From Candidatus Solincola daggyaiensis (GTDB taxonomy: Bacteria > Actinomycetota > Geothermincolia > Geothermincolales > RBG-13-55-18): a stretch of 51,649 nt of DNA. The stretch lies in NCBI GenBank assembly GCA_015711825.1, contig JACVJD010000005.1, positions 1 to 51,649 on the forward strand. The letters run 5' to 3'. Shown here piece by piece: positions 15,681 through 23,696 of the stretch (the stretch's first letter is position 1; each line of letters starts with the position of its first letter). The notes under the pieces were generated by a model, which made no database searches, was not told the DNA's origin, and saw only the letters and a list, made by a program, of their open reading frames with translations. The translations under genes were made by a program, and so were the position numbers.

Positions 15681-17057
15681 ATGGAACGCATTTTCGAGGC
15701 GCGAAGCGTAGTCATCGTCGGAGTATCCGAGCGCCCCGGCAACCTCGGGGGGTACATCCTACAGAACCTCATCGCCTGGGAATATCAAGGCCGTATATAT
15801 GGCGTCAACCCGAAGGGAGGGGAGGCCTTCGGGTACCGCCTCTACCCCTCCGTTTCGGATCTTCCGGAGCCCGTGGACCTGGGGGTGATCATCGTGCCCG
15901 CGCCGGCGGTCCCCGACATCGTGGACGAATGCGGGCGCAAGGGGATCACCCGTCTGGCGATCCCCGCGGGCGGATTCGAGGAGTTCGCCGGGGGAGGAGA
16001 GCTGCGCGACGCGCTGGTGGCGGCGGCGCGAAGGCACGGTATCCGCTTCGTGGGCCCTAATTGCCTCACGGTGATAAACGCCCATACCGGGCTGTGCCTG
16101 CCCTTCGTGCCCATCCCCCCCGAACTCCCGCGCGGCTGCGTGAGTATCGTGGCCCAGAGCGGGGGCATAGGCCTGGATTTCCTCGCCCGCTTGAAGGACG
16201 AGAACACCGGGTTCGCCAAGTTCGTGAGCATCGGGAACAAGACCGACCTCGACGAGGTGGACTACCTGGAGTACCTGGGGAGGGATCCCGCCACCGAGGT
16301 CATCTGCATGTACCTGGAGGACGTGGAGAGGGGGAGGGCGCTGCTGGAGACGGCGCGCTCCATCAAAAAGCCTATCCTCCTCTACAAGGCGAACGTGGAG
16401 CCCCTGACCCGCGAGAGCGCCCAGTCGCACACCGCGGCCCTGGCCAACGACGACGCGGTGCTGGACGGGGCGCTGCGCCAGGCGGGGATTAAGCGCGTGG
16501 GGCGCCTCGCCGAGCTGGCGGGATACGCCAAGGTCTTCTCCCTCCCGCCCCTGCGCGGCAACCGCGTGGCCCTGGTGTCGCCCACCGGGGGCATCCTGGT
16601 GCTGGCCTCCGACCAGTGCGCGCGCCGCGGATTCGTCTTTCCGCCTTTACCCGCTGCCCTGGTCGAGGACATCAGGAGCCATCTCCGGGCGGGGGTGGTA
16701 AATATAACCAACCCCGTGGACCTGGGCGACGTGCACGACGCCGAGGCCAGGGTGTATATCGTGGACCGCCTCATGGAGCAGGACTTCATCGACGGGGTGA
16801 TCATGCTCCTCATCTCGCGCATGGCCTCCGGCGAGGTGAGCACGGGAGGCATACACGGGCTGCGCAAGAACATCCTCCCCGATCTCGAGGCCCTGGTGGA
16901 CAAGCACGGCAAGCCCCTGGTGTTCAGCCTCCTTGCCACCGCCGAGGTGCGCAACAACGCCCGACGCGTCGTGAGCCTGCCCATATTCGACGACGCCGAG
17001 GAGGCGGTGGACGCCGCCGCCGTACTGCGCGATTTCAGCCTGCGGTGGGCGAGATAA
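15681..17057 (+). CDS. NDP-forming acyl-CoA synthetase alpha-type protein
   Basis: A 458-residue protein of the acetate-CoA ligase (ADP-forming)/succinyl-CoA-synthetase alpha family. The N-terminal CoA-binding Rossmann domain is VVIVGVSERPGNLGGYILQN ... GVNPKGGEAFGYRLYPSVSDLP. The second domain begins with FVGPNCLTVINAHTG and SIVAQSGGIGLDFL, and the candidate phosphohistidine lies in SAQSHTAALA (about H249). A third domain (GNRVALVSPTGGILVLASDQ) follows. The ATP-grasp beta part is absent and no separate beta gene is adjacent, so it may need an unlinked partner or may not be a complete ligase. It is followed after 11 bases by an MFS transporter, suggesting uptake and activation of an organic acid. 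Confidence 0.88.
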   Translation: MERIFEARSVVIVGVSERPGNLGGYILQNLIAWEYQGRIYGVNPKGGEAFGYRLYPSVSDLPEPVDLGVIIVPAPAVPDIVDECGRKGITRLAIPAGGFEEFAGGGELRDALVAAARRHGIRFVGPNCLTVINAHTGLCLPFVPIPPELPRGCVSIVAQSGGIGLDFLARLKDENTGFAKFVSIGNKTDLDEVDYLEYLGRDPATEVICMYLEDVERGRALLETARSIKKPILLYKANVEPLTRESAQSHTAALANDDAVLDGALRQAGIKRVGRLAELAGYAKVFSLPPLRGNRVALVSPTGGILVLASDQCARRGFVFPPLPAALVEDIRSHLRAGVVNITNPVDLGDVHDAEARVYIVDRLMEQDFIDGVIMLLISRMASGEVSTGGIHGLRKNILPDLEALVDKHGKPLVFSLLATAEVRNNARRVVSLPIFDDAEEAVDAAAVLRDFSLRWAR

Positions 17058-17068
17058 GAGGGGAAAAG

Positions 17069-18577
17069 GTGGAAAGAGCCCGCAGAGGCATCTACTACGG
17101 CTGGATGGTGGTGGGCGTCGCCTTCCTGGTGATGTTCGTGAACTACGGCGTGCGCGGCACCCAGACCATCTTCGTCAAGGAGGTGGCCGAGGACCTGGGC
17201 ATCGGGCGCGGCGCCGTCTCCCTTCCCTTCCTGGTGTGCATCATGATCTACGCTTTCCTGGCCCCCTTGACGGGCAGGTTGGTGGACCGCTACGGCCCGC
17301 GCTGGGTGATGGCCGGGGGAGCCCTGGTCTCGGGGGTGGGGCTGTGGATGTGCTCCCGCGCCGGCAGCCTTGCCGCCCTGGTGTTCTGGTTCGGGGTGGT
17401 TTTCGGCGTGGGGGGAAACGGCATCGGCCTCGTCCCCTCCAACACCTCCGTGGCCATGTGGTTCAAGCGCAGGCTGGGCACGGCTCTGGGAGTGGCCACG
17501 GTGGGCATCGGGGTGGGCACCATGGTGCTTCCGCGCCTCACGGGCCTGGTGCAGGCGCACTGGGGGTGGAGGGGCGCTTTCCAGTTCCTGGGATACGTGG
17601 CCTTAGCCCTTTTCTTACCGGCGGTTTTCCTCCTGCGCGGCGGGACGCCGGGGGAATGCGAGGGGGAGGAACCGGGCGCGCAAGATGCGAGGCCTGCGCG
17701 GAGAGGGGAAAAGCCGGGCCCGGAGCTTGGCGAGGCGCCCGCAGTGAGCGCGCCGGTTGCTTCGCCCGGCCCCGGCGGCGCGGGTTCGGCCTCGCGCGGC
17801 CTTCCCCCGACTGCGGCCGTTGACCAAAACGCGCGCCCGGAGCCTGGCGGGAGGGCGGAGGGAGGGGCGCCCGCGGTTTTCGCCCGCCCCGGAGACGAAA
17901 GGCGGGCCTCGGCGGAAGGCGCCCCGGTGGGCGCGGTTGCCGAGGGGGCGGGGGAGAGAGAGGAGGCCTGCGCGTCCGCGAATGGGACGGGAGGCTTTAC
18001 CCTCAAGGATGCGCTTCGCACCTCCTCTTTCTGGCTGCTCTTTGCGGGTTTCGTGCTCATCGTCATAGCCCTCTACGGCGTGCAGTTCCACCAGGTGCCC
18101 TATGCCACCGACCGCGGCATAACCAGGGAATGGGCGCTGTGGTCGGTAACCGTTTTCGGCGCCACCTCCATCCTGGGTAGGTTCTTCTTCGGATGGCTAT
18201 CCGACCGCACGCGGGAGAAAAAAGCGGCCCTCTACCCCTCCGTCGCTTTCCTCTTCCTCGGTCTGGTCATCTTGATGCTGGTGAGAAACGTGTGGTCGCT
18301 GATGGTCTTCGCCGCCGTCTTCGGGTTCGGGTTCGCCGCCTACGGCCCGGTGATCCCCGCCGTCTGCGCCGAGGTGTTCGGCAAGGCGAACATGGGGGCC
18401 ATTTTCGGGGCGGTGACCACGGGGGGGGCGCTGGGCGGGGCCGCCGGGCCTTACCTCACGGGCTTCATCTTCGACCACACCGGGAGTTACGCAGGGGCCT
18501 GGATACTTGCAATGAGCTGCGTGGCCCTTTCCGGTCTCCTTTTCTCCCGCGTGCGCATCCGCTGGCGCGAGCCCTGA
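17069..18577 (+). CDS. MFS transporter (oxalate/formate antiporter-like)
   Basis: A 502-residue 12-helix transporter. N-terminal RRGIYYGWMVVGVAFLVMF and the loop motif GRLVDRYGPRWVMAGG (about 69-84) are typical of the OFA/monocarboxylate MFS group. The C-terminal half has ATSILGRFFFGWLSDRTREKK and GAIFGAVTTGGALGGAAGPY. The GTG at 17069 follows AGAGGGGAAAAG. The cytoplasmic loop between helices 6 and 7 (about 191-309) is roughly 120 residues, Pro/Ala/Gly/Glu-rich and low in complexity, far longer than usual. It is co-transcribed with the acyl-CoA synthetase-like gene, so an organic acid substrate is likely. Confidence 0.9.
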   Translation: MERARRGIYYGWMVVGVAFLVMFVNYGVRGTQTIFVKEVAEDLGIGRGAVSLPFLVCIMIYAFLAPLTGRLVDRYGPRWVMAGGALVSGVGLWMCSRAGSLAALVFWFGVVFGVGGNGIGLVPSNTSVAMWFKRRLGTALGVATVGIGVGTMVLPRLTGLVQAHWGWRGAFQFLGYVALALFLPAVFLLRGGTPGECEGEEPGAQDARPARRGEKPGPELGEAPAVSAPVASPGPGGAGSASRGLPPTAAVDQNARPEPGGRAEGGAPAVFARPGDERRASAEGAPVGAVAEGAGEREEACASANGTGGFTLKDALRTSSFWLLFAGFVLIVIALYGVQFHQVPYATDRGITREWALWSVTVFGATSILGRFFFGWLSDRTREKKAALYPSVAFLFLGLVILMLVRNVWSLMVFAAVFGFGFAAYGPVIPAVCAEVFGKANMGAIFGAVTTGGALGGAAGPYLTGFIFDHTGSYAGAWILAMSCVALSGLLFSRVRIRWREP

Positions 18578-18947
18578 GCAAGGCAGCCCCGCCCTGGCCG
18601 TCGTGGGCCGTTTGTAGATACCATATAATACCAGCAATACGCGGGGCGCAAGTCGGCGGGCGTTCCATGGCATCAAGACGCCGGGCCTGCCGGATCGCCG
18701 TACTTGATTGCCGGTAAGTCATGCATGGAACGACGCTTGGATCTTCGCGCCATACCGCGTGGGCATCGAGAGGAAGCGGCACGTGTTGTATGCCTACGTG
18801 AACGTGAAGGGCCTTCTCCGCGGCTGGATTATTGCTTGATGGGCTGATAAGCCCGCTTCCGGCTTCGTGCGCTAGACCTCGCCAAATCCAAGCGTGTCGA
18901 CCGCCGCGGCGGATGGCCTGACCCGTCTATAAGGCCGGCATAGCGCC
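18578..18947. other. Convergent intergenic region
   Basis: About 370 bases between the MFS gene and the end of the HD-GYP gene. A TATAAT occurs near 18625 without a convincing -35 or a gene behind it. A GGGC/GCCC hairpin near 18839-18853 has no U tract on either strand. Short frames show no family features. Confidence 0.5.
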
Positions 18948-20462
18948 TCAGAGATAATCCTGGGGGTCGATGCCTGCGTCCTCGGGGTGGATGGACTCCA
19001 GTATGGCCCGGCCTCCCTCTCCCACCTTCTCCACCAGGCGCGCCAGGTCCATGACCCGGGGCTCGACTTCCCCTCCCTCCGCGTCCCGGATCACCTTCAC
19101 CCGCGGCCAAGCGGCGTCCTCGCCCGCCGCCTCGTAAACCACCGCCGTCTCGCCGGTGACCAGGCGCACCAGGGTTCCCACGGGGAACATCCCCATCATG
19201 TCCATGAACACCTTGACCAGCAGGGGGTCGAAGGAGGATCCCATCTCCTTGACCAGCACGCGCATGGCCTGGTCGGGAGTGCGCGCCCTCTGGTAAGGCC
19301 GGGTGGTGGTCATGGCGTCATAGACGTCGCAGACCTGCACGATGCGTGAAAAGAGGCCCTGGAGTCTCTTGCCGTTTATCCTCGGGTATCCTCTGAGGTC
19401 GTAGCGCGCGTGGTGCTCGTAGGCGACCATCACCGATAGGGGGTGCACGCCGGGCTGGGCGAGCAGGATGTCGGCGCCCCTGGCGGGGTGATCCCGCATC
19501 ATCTCCCACTCCTGCGCGGTAAGGGGGCCGCTCTTGGTCAGCACCCCCTGGGGAATGGTTATCTTTCCCAGGTCGTGAAGAAGCGCCCCCGTGCCCAGGA
19601 TTATCAGCGCCCCGCGGTCGAGGGGGAGCATGGACCCCAGGGCCAGGGAGAGGATGAGCACGTTCACGGAATGGAAGGATGTGTACTCGTCGTAGCTCTT
19701 GATGGTGGCGAGGCCCAGGACGGCGGAGCGGTTCTCTCCCACGCGGCTCAGCATCGCCCCTACCACGCGGTTGGCCTTGCCGGTGGAAAGGCGCCGGTCG
19801 CTCACCACCTGGTCCGCCAGCTCGCGGATGACGTTGACGGCGTCATAGTATTCCTCCCGGGCCGTGGAACGTTCCCTGGACTCCGGCGGCTTCTCGCGCC
19901 AGGTGCCGGGGTCGTCTATGGCGATGTTGGAGATGCCCTTGGCGTCCAGCAACGCTTTGAGGCCGCCCTGGGCGCGCAGTTCCTCGCTGCCTCGGTTCAA
20001 GAGGTAGAGGAAGCCCACGAACTCGCCCGCCCCAAGGCCCGCCCCGATGCTCAGTCCCCCGATTCCCTTTTCCTGGAACTCCTTGATGAGGGGATAGTAC
20101 AGGACGCTTTCCCTGGCCAAGAGCCTTCCCTCGAAAAAGAACTCCTCCCCCACCACTTGCAGGGAGAAGGCCTCGCGCCGCGTCAGGAACTCCCGGAACC
20201 CGCGCATGAACTCGGCGAAGGCGCCGAGGCATATCTCGTGGTTGGGCGGGTAGATGGAAGCGGCCTTCTTGGCGGCCTGGAATAGCCGAAGCACCTCCCG
20301 CGCCCTTTCCACGCTGCCACGATAATGGAAGTACTCGAGCGCGCCTTCCTTGAAGGATCTCCCGTCCTGAGCCGCTTCCCCGTTCGCGCCGTTCGCATGC
20401 CGTCCCGGCTCCGCCCGCCCCGTATTGGGCCCTTTTCCCTCGGGTGCCGTCTTCTCGCTCAT
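18948..20462 (-). CDS. HD-GYP domain protein (putative c-di-GMP phosphodiesterase)
   Basis: A 504-residue cytoplasmic protein. The C-terminal HD-GYP domain has TSFHSVNVL (about 261-269), the metal-binding HDLGK (296-300), GVLTKSGPLTAQEWEMMRDHP (307-326) and HHARYDLRGYP with the GYP motif (350-360), then RIVQVCDVYDAMTTTRPYQ. The residues needed for c-di-GMP hydrolysis appear present. The N-terminal 180 residues form a non-catalytic domain that resembles the N-terminus of the adjacent HEAT protein (YPPNHE ... FFFEG ... GISNIAIDD). The ATG overlaps the upstream stop by four bases, so the two are translated together. No GGDEF synthase lies in the window. Confidence 0.92.
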   Translation of the reverse strand: MSEKTAPEGKGPNTGRAEPGRHANGANGEAAQDGRSFKEGALEYFHYRGSVERAREVLRLFQAAKKAASIYPPNHEICLGAFAEFMRGFREFLTRREAFSLQVVGEEFFFEGRLLARESVLYYPLIKEFQEKGIGGLSIGAGLGAGEFVGFLYLLNRGSEELRAQGGLKALLDAKGISNIAIDDPGTWREKPPESRERSTAREEYYDAVNVIRELADQVVSDRRLSTGKANRVVGAMLSRVGENRSAVLGLATIKSYDEYTSFHSVNVLILSLALGSMLPLDRGALIILGTGALLHDLGKITIPQGVLTKSGPLTAQEWEMMRDHPARGADILLAQPGVHPLSVMVAYEHHARYDLRGYPRINGKRLQGLFSRIVQVCDVYDAMTTTRPYQRARTPDQAMRVLVKEMGSSFDPLLVKVFMDMMGMFPVGTLVRLVTGETAVVYEAAGEDAAWPRVKVIRDAEGGEVEPRVMDLARLVEKVGEGGRAILESIHPEDAGIDPQDYL

Positions 20463-22615
20463 GCCATCCTCCCCAGGTGCGGGAATTTAGCCTTGAGGCG
20501 TTCCATGGCCTCGGCGGCCGCCTGGTTCACCTCCAGCCACTCCGCGCGGTTGAGCAGTTTTTGTTTGGAGCGGTATTTACTCAAGACCTCGAATGCCTCG
20601 GGCGCCTCGATCTCTCCCAGGCTGATAACGATCTCCTTCTTTACCGCCGGGTTCTCGGCGCCCGGGTCGCGGTCCTCCAGCATCCTTACCAGCGGCCCCA
20701 CCGCCCGTGATTCCTGCAGTCTCCCCAGCCAGCGTATGCAAAGCACGCGCGCCTTTTCGTCCGCGTCACCAAGGCCCCGCATGAGCAGGTCGGAGGCCTC
20801 CCGGCCGCCGGTCAGCCCCAGGGCGCGGATGCTCTCGTGTTTGACCTTGGGGTTGGGATGTTCCAAGGTCACGCGCAGGAAGGGGAGGGTCTCCGGAGTG
20901 TGAAGTCGGGCCATGATGGTGACCAGGTTGCGCACCAGGAACCATCGCGGGTCGTTGATGTGCGCGCCCAGGAGGGCTACGCGGTCCCGGCACAGCGTGG
21001 TCAAGGTGTCGATGATGAACTTGCGCACCGACATGTCATCCTCCGCCCCCAGGGCCTCCACCATGGCCGATACCCCCTTTTCCCCCAGCACCGCCATGTA
21101 GTCCTTCAGGCCTTCCAGGGAGCGGGGGTCACTTCGGTTTTCGCAGGCGAGCTGGATGACGCGTTGCATGACCTTCTCCGCGGCCGCCTCCTCGGTCATG
21201 CGGCGGAGATCGGAGCGGTAGGGGTCCAGCGCCGGGTCGGCGTGGCTGAGGATCTCGCTGGTGCCTTGGAGCGCCATGGCCGCGAGGCCGAGGCGGCCGG
21301 TCATGGCCAGGGACCAGAAAGCCTGCTGTAGAAGCTCCACCGCCTTTCCCGGGTTGAGGAGGCTGCCGGCGCGGCGCAGGAGGTCCACGAGCATGGGGGC
21401 CGTCTCCGCCGGCATCTCCGCCGCGGGGTCGAAAAGGGAGATGGCTTCGATCTCCCTCAGCTCCTCCTCGCTGTATTCGCCCAGGATGGAGTGCATTTCC
21501 TCCAGTTCCGGGAGCCGTTCTAGCGCCGCTTCCGCCCCGCTTCCCCCTTCACCCGGCAGGGTCGGGAGCAGCTCGGGCGGCACCTGCCCGAGGTCCACCA
21601 GGCGGTCGCGAAGAAGCCGCAGCGCCAGGTCCACTTCTCCTTTGTTGAATCCCACCGCCCTGAGGATGGCGTCGGCCTTGGGGGTGAGTTCCGGGACTGC
21701 GGGGAAGAAATGGCTGAGCATATCGGCCATCTCCTGGGGGCTGAACTGCGCCAGCACCGCCGAGCTCATGCTCCCCGCGCCCAACCTGGGCAGCATGTTC
21801 CTGACCAGCAGCAGGTTGCGCACCTCGGTGCGCAGGAAGAGTATGGATTCCGCCACGCTGCGTCGGCAGGTGGCCTCGAGCTGGGGGAAGTCCTTTCCCA
21901 CCATGGCCAAGGCGCTCTCCAGGAAGGAGTATATGGCGTCGGAAAGGCCGGCGCCGGAAAGCGGCGCGCCGTCCTCGCCGCTCATCCCCATGAGCTTGCG
22001 CCCCAGCTCCTCGGGGTAGAGCAGCAGCTCCAGAAGGTCTTCCACCTCCTCCGAAATGGATTGCGGCTCCTCCTCTCGCTCCTCCGTCTCCAGGGCGGCC
22101 ATAGGGCCTTGCGGGTCAGCCGCCGTCTCCTCGGCCCTCGCGGAAGCGCTTTCCGCCACCGCGATGTTGGCGGCTCCCATGGCCATAAGGAAGGTCTCGG
22201 GACCGCCCGCCGTCTCCACCTCCTCGGGCTCGCTCGCCAGCAGCTCCACCAGGGCCGCCGCTTCCTCCAGGGATGCGCCGGCCGCCAGGGAGATCTCCTG
22301 GATGTTGAGGAAGCGGATGCGGGAGGCGAGGCGGCGCAGGCTCTCCGAGCCGCTTCCCACCACCTGCCCCTCGAAGACCAGGCTGTCCTTGACCACCTGA
22401 ACGTCGATATGCGGGATCTCCGCCAGCGAGTCCTCCATCACCGCGTGCAGAAGGGTCACCGCGTCCCTGGCCGCCGGGTGGTCGGCGGAGTAGAGGGAAC
22501 GGGATTTACAGGCCACGGACAGGCGCGAGAAGATGTCCAACACCGGCCTGAGGCGTGACGCATCCGCGCTTTCGCTTCCCTGTGTCTCGATGTCGTGGCT
22601 CTCGGGTTTTTCCAC
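20459..22615 (-). CDS. HEAT-repeat protein co-transcribed with HD-GYP
   Basis: A protein of about 718 residues with no catalytic motif. It starts with a domain like that of the HD-GYP partner (LYSADHPAARDAV, VVKDSLVFEGQVV, ISLAAGASLEEAAALVELL, GAANIAVAE). An acidic linker and a helical middle follow. The C-terminus has HEAT-type repeats (NPKVKHESIRALGLTGGREASDLL, ADEKARVLCIRWLGRL, NPAVKKEIVISLGEI). The GTG at 22615 has GGGAG eight bases upstream. Longer frames to 22663 or 22699 run through a strong hairpin at 22688-22710 and lack ribosome sites. A scaffold or sensor partner of the HD-GYP enzyme is the likely role. Confidence 0.8.
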   Translation of the reverse strand: MEKPESHDIETQGSESADASRLRPVLDIFSRLSVACKSRSLYSADHPAARDAVTLLHAVMEDSLAEIPHIDVQVVKDSLVFEGQVVGSGSESLRRLASRIRFLNIQEISLAAGASLEEAAALVELLASEPEEVETAGGPETFLMAMGAANIAVAESASARAEETAADPQGPMAALETEEREEEPQSISEEVEDLLELLLYPEELGRKLMGMSGEDGAPLSGAGLSDAIYSFLESALAMVGKDFPQLEATCRRSVAESILFLRTEVRNLLLVRNMLPRLGAGSMSSAVLAQFSPQEMADMLSHFFPAVPELTPKADAILRAVGFNKGEVDLALRLLRDRLVDLGQVPPELLPTLPGEGGSGAEAALERLPELEEMHSILGEYSEEELREIEAISLFDPAAEMPAETAPMLVDLLRRAGSLLNPGKAVELLQQAFWSLAMTGRLGLAAMALQGTSEILSHADPALDPYRSDLRRMTEEAAAEKVMQRVIQLACENRSDPRSLEGLKDYMAVLGEKGVSAMVEALGAEDDMSVRKFIIDTLTTLCRDRVALLGAHINDPRWFLVRNLVTIMARLHTPETLPFLRVTLEHPNPKVKHESIRALGLTGGREASDLLMRGLGDADEKARVLCIRWLGRLQESRAVGPLVRMLEDRDPGAENPAVKKEIVISLGEIEAPEAFEVLSKYRSKQKLLNRAEWLEVNQAAAEAMERLKAKFPHLGRMA

Positions 22616-22687
22616 GCTTGTGCTCCCGGTGCTGCTCCACTGCCTTTCGGTCGTGCATGCCATACCGGACGGAGGGCTTTTCAGCCG

Positions 22688-22710
22688 CCGACGCCGCAAG
22701 GCGGCGTCGG
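22688..22710. other. Strong hairpin upstream of the HEAT gene
   Basis: CCGACGCCGC and its perfect complement form a 10-bp GC stem with a three-base loop. Only TTT follows on the plus strand, so it is a weak terminator at best. It argues against the longest reading of the HEAT gene. Confidence 0.6.
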
Positions 22711-22761
22711 TTTCCCTATTCCCGTTATCGGTGTCCAGGGGAGCGAGATTGAACGGGGCTA

Positions 22762-22790
22762 TTGATAACGCGGGGGTGAAGTGCTTAAAT
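22762..22790 (+). promoter_or_regulatory. Promoter upstream of tRNA-Glu
   Basis: TTGATA (22762-22767) and TTAAAT (22785-22790) are separated by 17 bases. The tRNA begins about 90 bases downstream, and two GC-rich inverted repeats lie in the leader (around 22802-22828 and 22840-22858). Confidence 0.55.
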
Positions 22791-22881
22791 CTTTATGGCC
22801 CGCATCAGGGCCGCTTCGCGCCTTGATGGTATGATTATGGAAGGCGCCGAAGGCGCGAAAAGCCTGGCGGGTTGAGAACGT

Positions 22882-22957
22882 GCCCCCATCGTCTAGAGGC
22901 CTAGGATATCGCCCTTTCAAGGCGGTGACGCGGATTCGAATTCCGCTGGGGGCACCA
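22882..22957 (+). tRNA. tRNA-Glu (anticodon TTC)
   Basis: A 76-nt gene with encoded CCA. The acceptor stem GCCCCCA pairs with TGGGGGC, the anticodon loop is CCTTTCAAG, and the T-arm is GCGGATTCGAATTCCGC. It leads a cluster with tRNA-Asp and tRNA-Phe. Confidence 0.96.
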
Positions 22958-23026
22958 GGAAGCGACACCCTCGGGAGAAGGGTTGCCTATAGCCCCTGTG
23001 GTTAAGGGCGGGAATGAGCGGCGCGA

Positions 23027-23053
23027 TTGTTCGCGCGGGAGAGTTACTATAAT
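23027..23053 (+). promoter_or_regulatory. Promoter upstream of tRNA-Asp/tRNA-Phe
   Basis: TATAAT (23048-23053) with TTGTTC about 15 bases upstream (23027-23032; one base short, or ATTGTT with 16). The tRNA-Asp gene begins 40 bases later, so Asp and Phe are probably one transcript. Confidence 0.55.
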
Positions 23054-23093
23054 ATATATGCGCGGGGATTCGAGGCCCCGATAACCATTACGC

Positions 23094-23171
23094 GGAGCCG
23101 TGGTGTAGCCAGGTTAACACGCCGGCCTGTCAAGCCGGAGATCGCGGGTTCAAATCCCGTCGGTTCCGCCA
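23094..23171 (+). tRNA. tRNA-Asp (anticodon GTC)
   Basis: A 78-nt gene with encoded CCA. The acceptor stem GGAGCCG pairs with CGGTTCC with a G-U, the anticodon loop is CCTGTCAAG, and the T-arm is GCGGGTTCAAATCCCGT. A small ACTCCC/GGGAGT hairpin separates it from tRNA-Phe. Confidence 0.96.
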
Positions 23172-23202
23172 GCAAGGGACTCCCCAGGGAGTTTACATAC
23201 AC

Positions 23203-23278
23203 GGCGAGATAGCTCAGTTGGTAGAGCGCAGGACTGAAAATCCTGGCGTCGGGGGTTCAAATCCCTCTCTCGCCACCA
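23203..23278 (+). tRNA. tRNA-Phe (anticodon GAA)
   Basis: A 76-nt gene with encoded CCA. The acceptor stem GGCGAGA pairs with TCTCGCC, the D-arm is AGCTCAGTTGGTAGAGC, and the anticodon loop is ACTGAAAAT. The downstream cassette is shared with tRNA-Lys. Confidence 0.96.
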
Positions 23279-23355
23279 GCAAAAGACCAGGTCAAGGCCC
23301 CTTTTCCGAGGGGCCTTCCTCTTGGTCGCGATTTTCGCGCCGTAAATACGCCGTA
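23276..23355 (+). repeat. Cassette shared with the tRNA-Lys 3' flank
   Basis: Nearly the same sequence follows tRNA-Phe (23276-23355) and tRNA-Lys (minus strand, about 15520-15442). It contains the CCA end, CAAAA, ACCAGGTCAAGGCCCC, the hairpin loop, CCTCTTGGTC and TTTTCGCGCCG with AAATACGCCG. There are roughly eight differences over about 78 bases. The upstream tRNA bodies differ, so the copied unit is the 3' flank and not the tRNA. Confidence 0.85.
23294..23323 (+). terminator. Terminator after tRNA-Phe
   Basis: AAGGCCCC (23294-23301) and GGGGCCTT (23310-23317) form a stem with an 8-base loop, followed by CCTCTTGG. Outer GACCA/TGGTC can extend it. It closes the tRNA cluster. Confidence 0.75.
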
Positions 23356-23696
23356 AATGGAACGCCCAGTATATCTTTCTGCGTTCTGGGATCGTTCATG
23401 ATGTGTCCATAGAGATCGAGGGTGATTCCGATATAGCAGGATAGCGCCTAACGCGCTCAAGATACCGTTTGCAAGTATGCCTGGGATGGAATAGCACGTC
23501 TCCCATAAGGCCGGATGCCGAGGAAGCGGTCGATCCTGGACGAGACGCCCACATATCCTTAGAGCAGCGACGCGTGGGAGGATGGCGGCGGATCTCCGTC
23601 CCGCGAGAGCGCGAGCCGGGGCTGCGCGTGCGGAGTGCGGACCCGGAACCACGGAGCCATGTTATCATAGTGGAAAACCAAGGGCAGGTGGGCGCG
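23324..23696. other. Intergenic region between tRNA-Phe and the plsY-like gene
   Basis: About 370 bases. The first 30 belong to the tRNA 3' cassette. Beyond that no gene or strong promoter is clear; a TGtTATCAT near 23661-23668 resembles an extended -10 just before the plsY-like gene. Confidence 0.5.
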
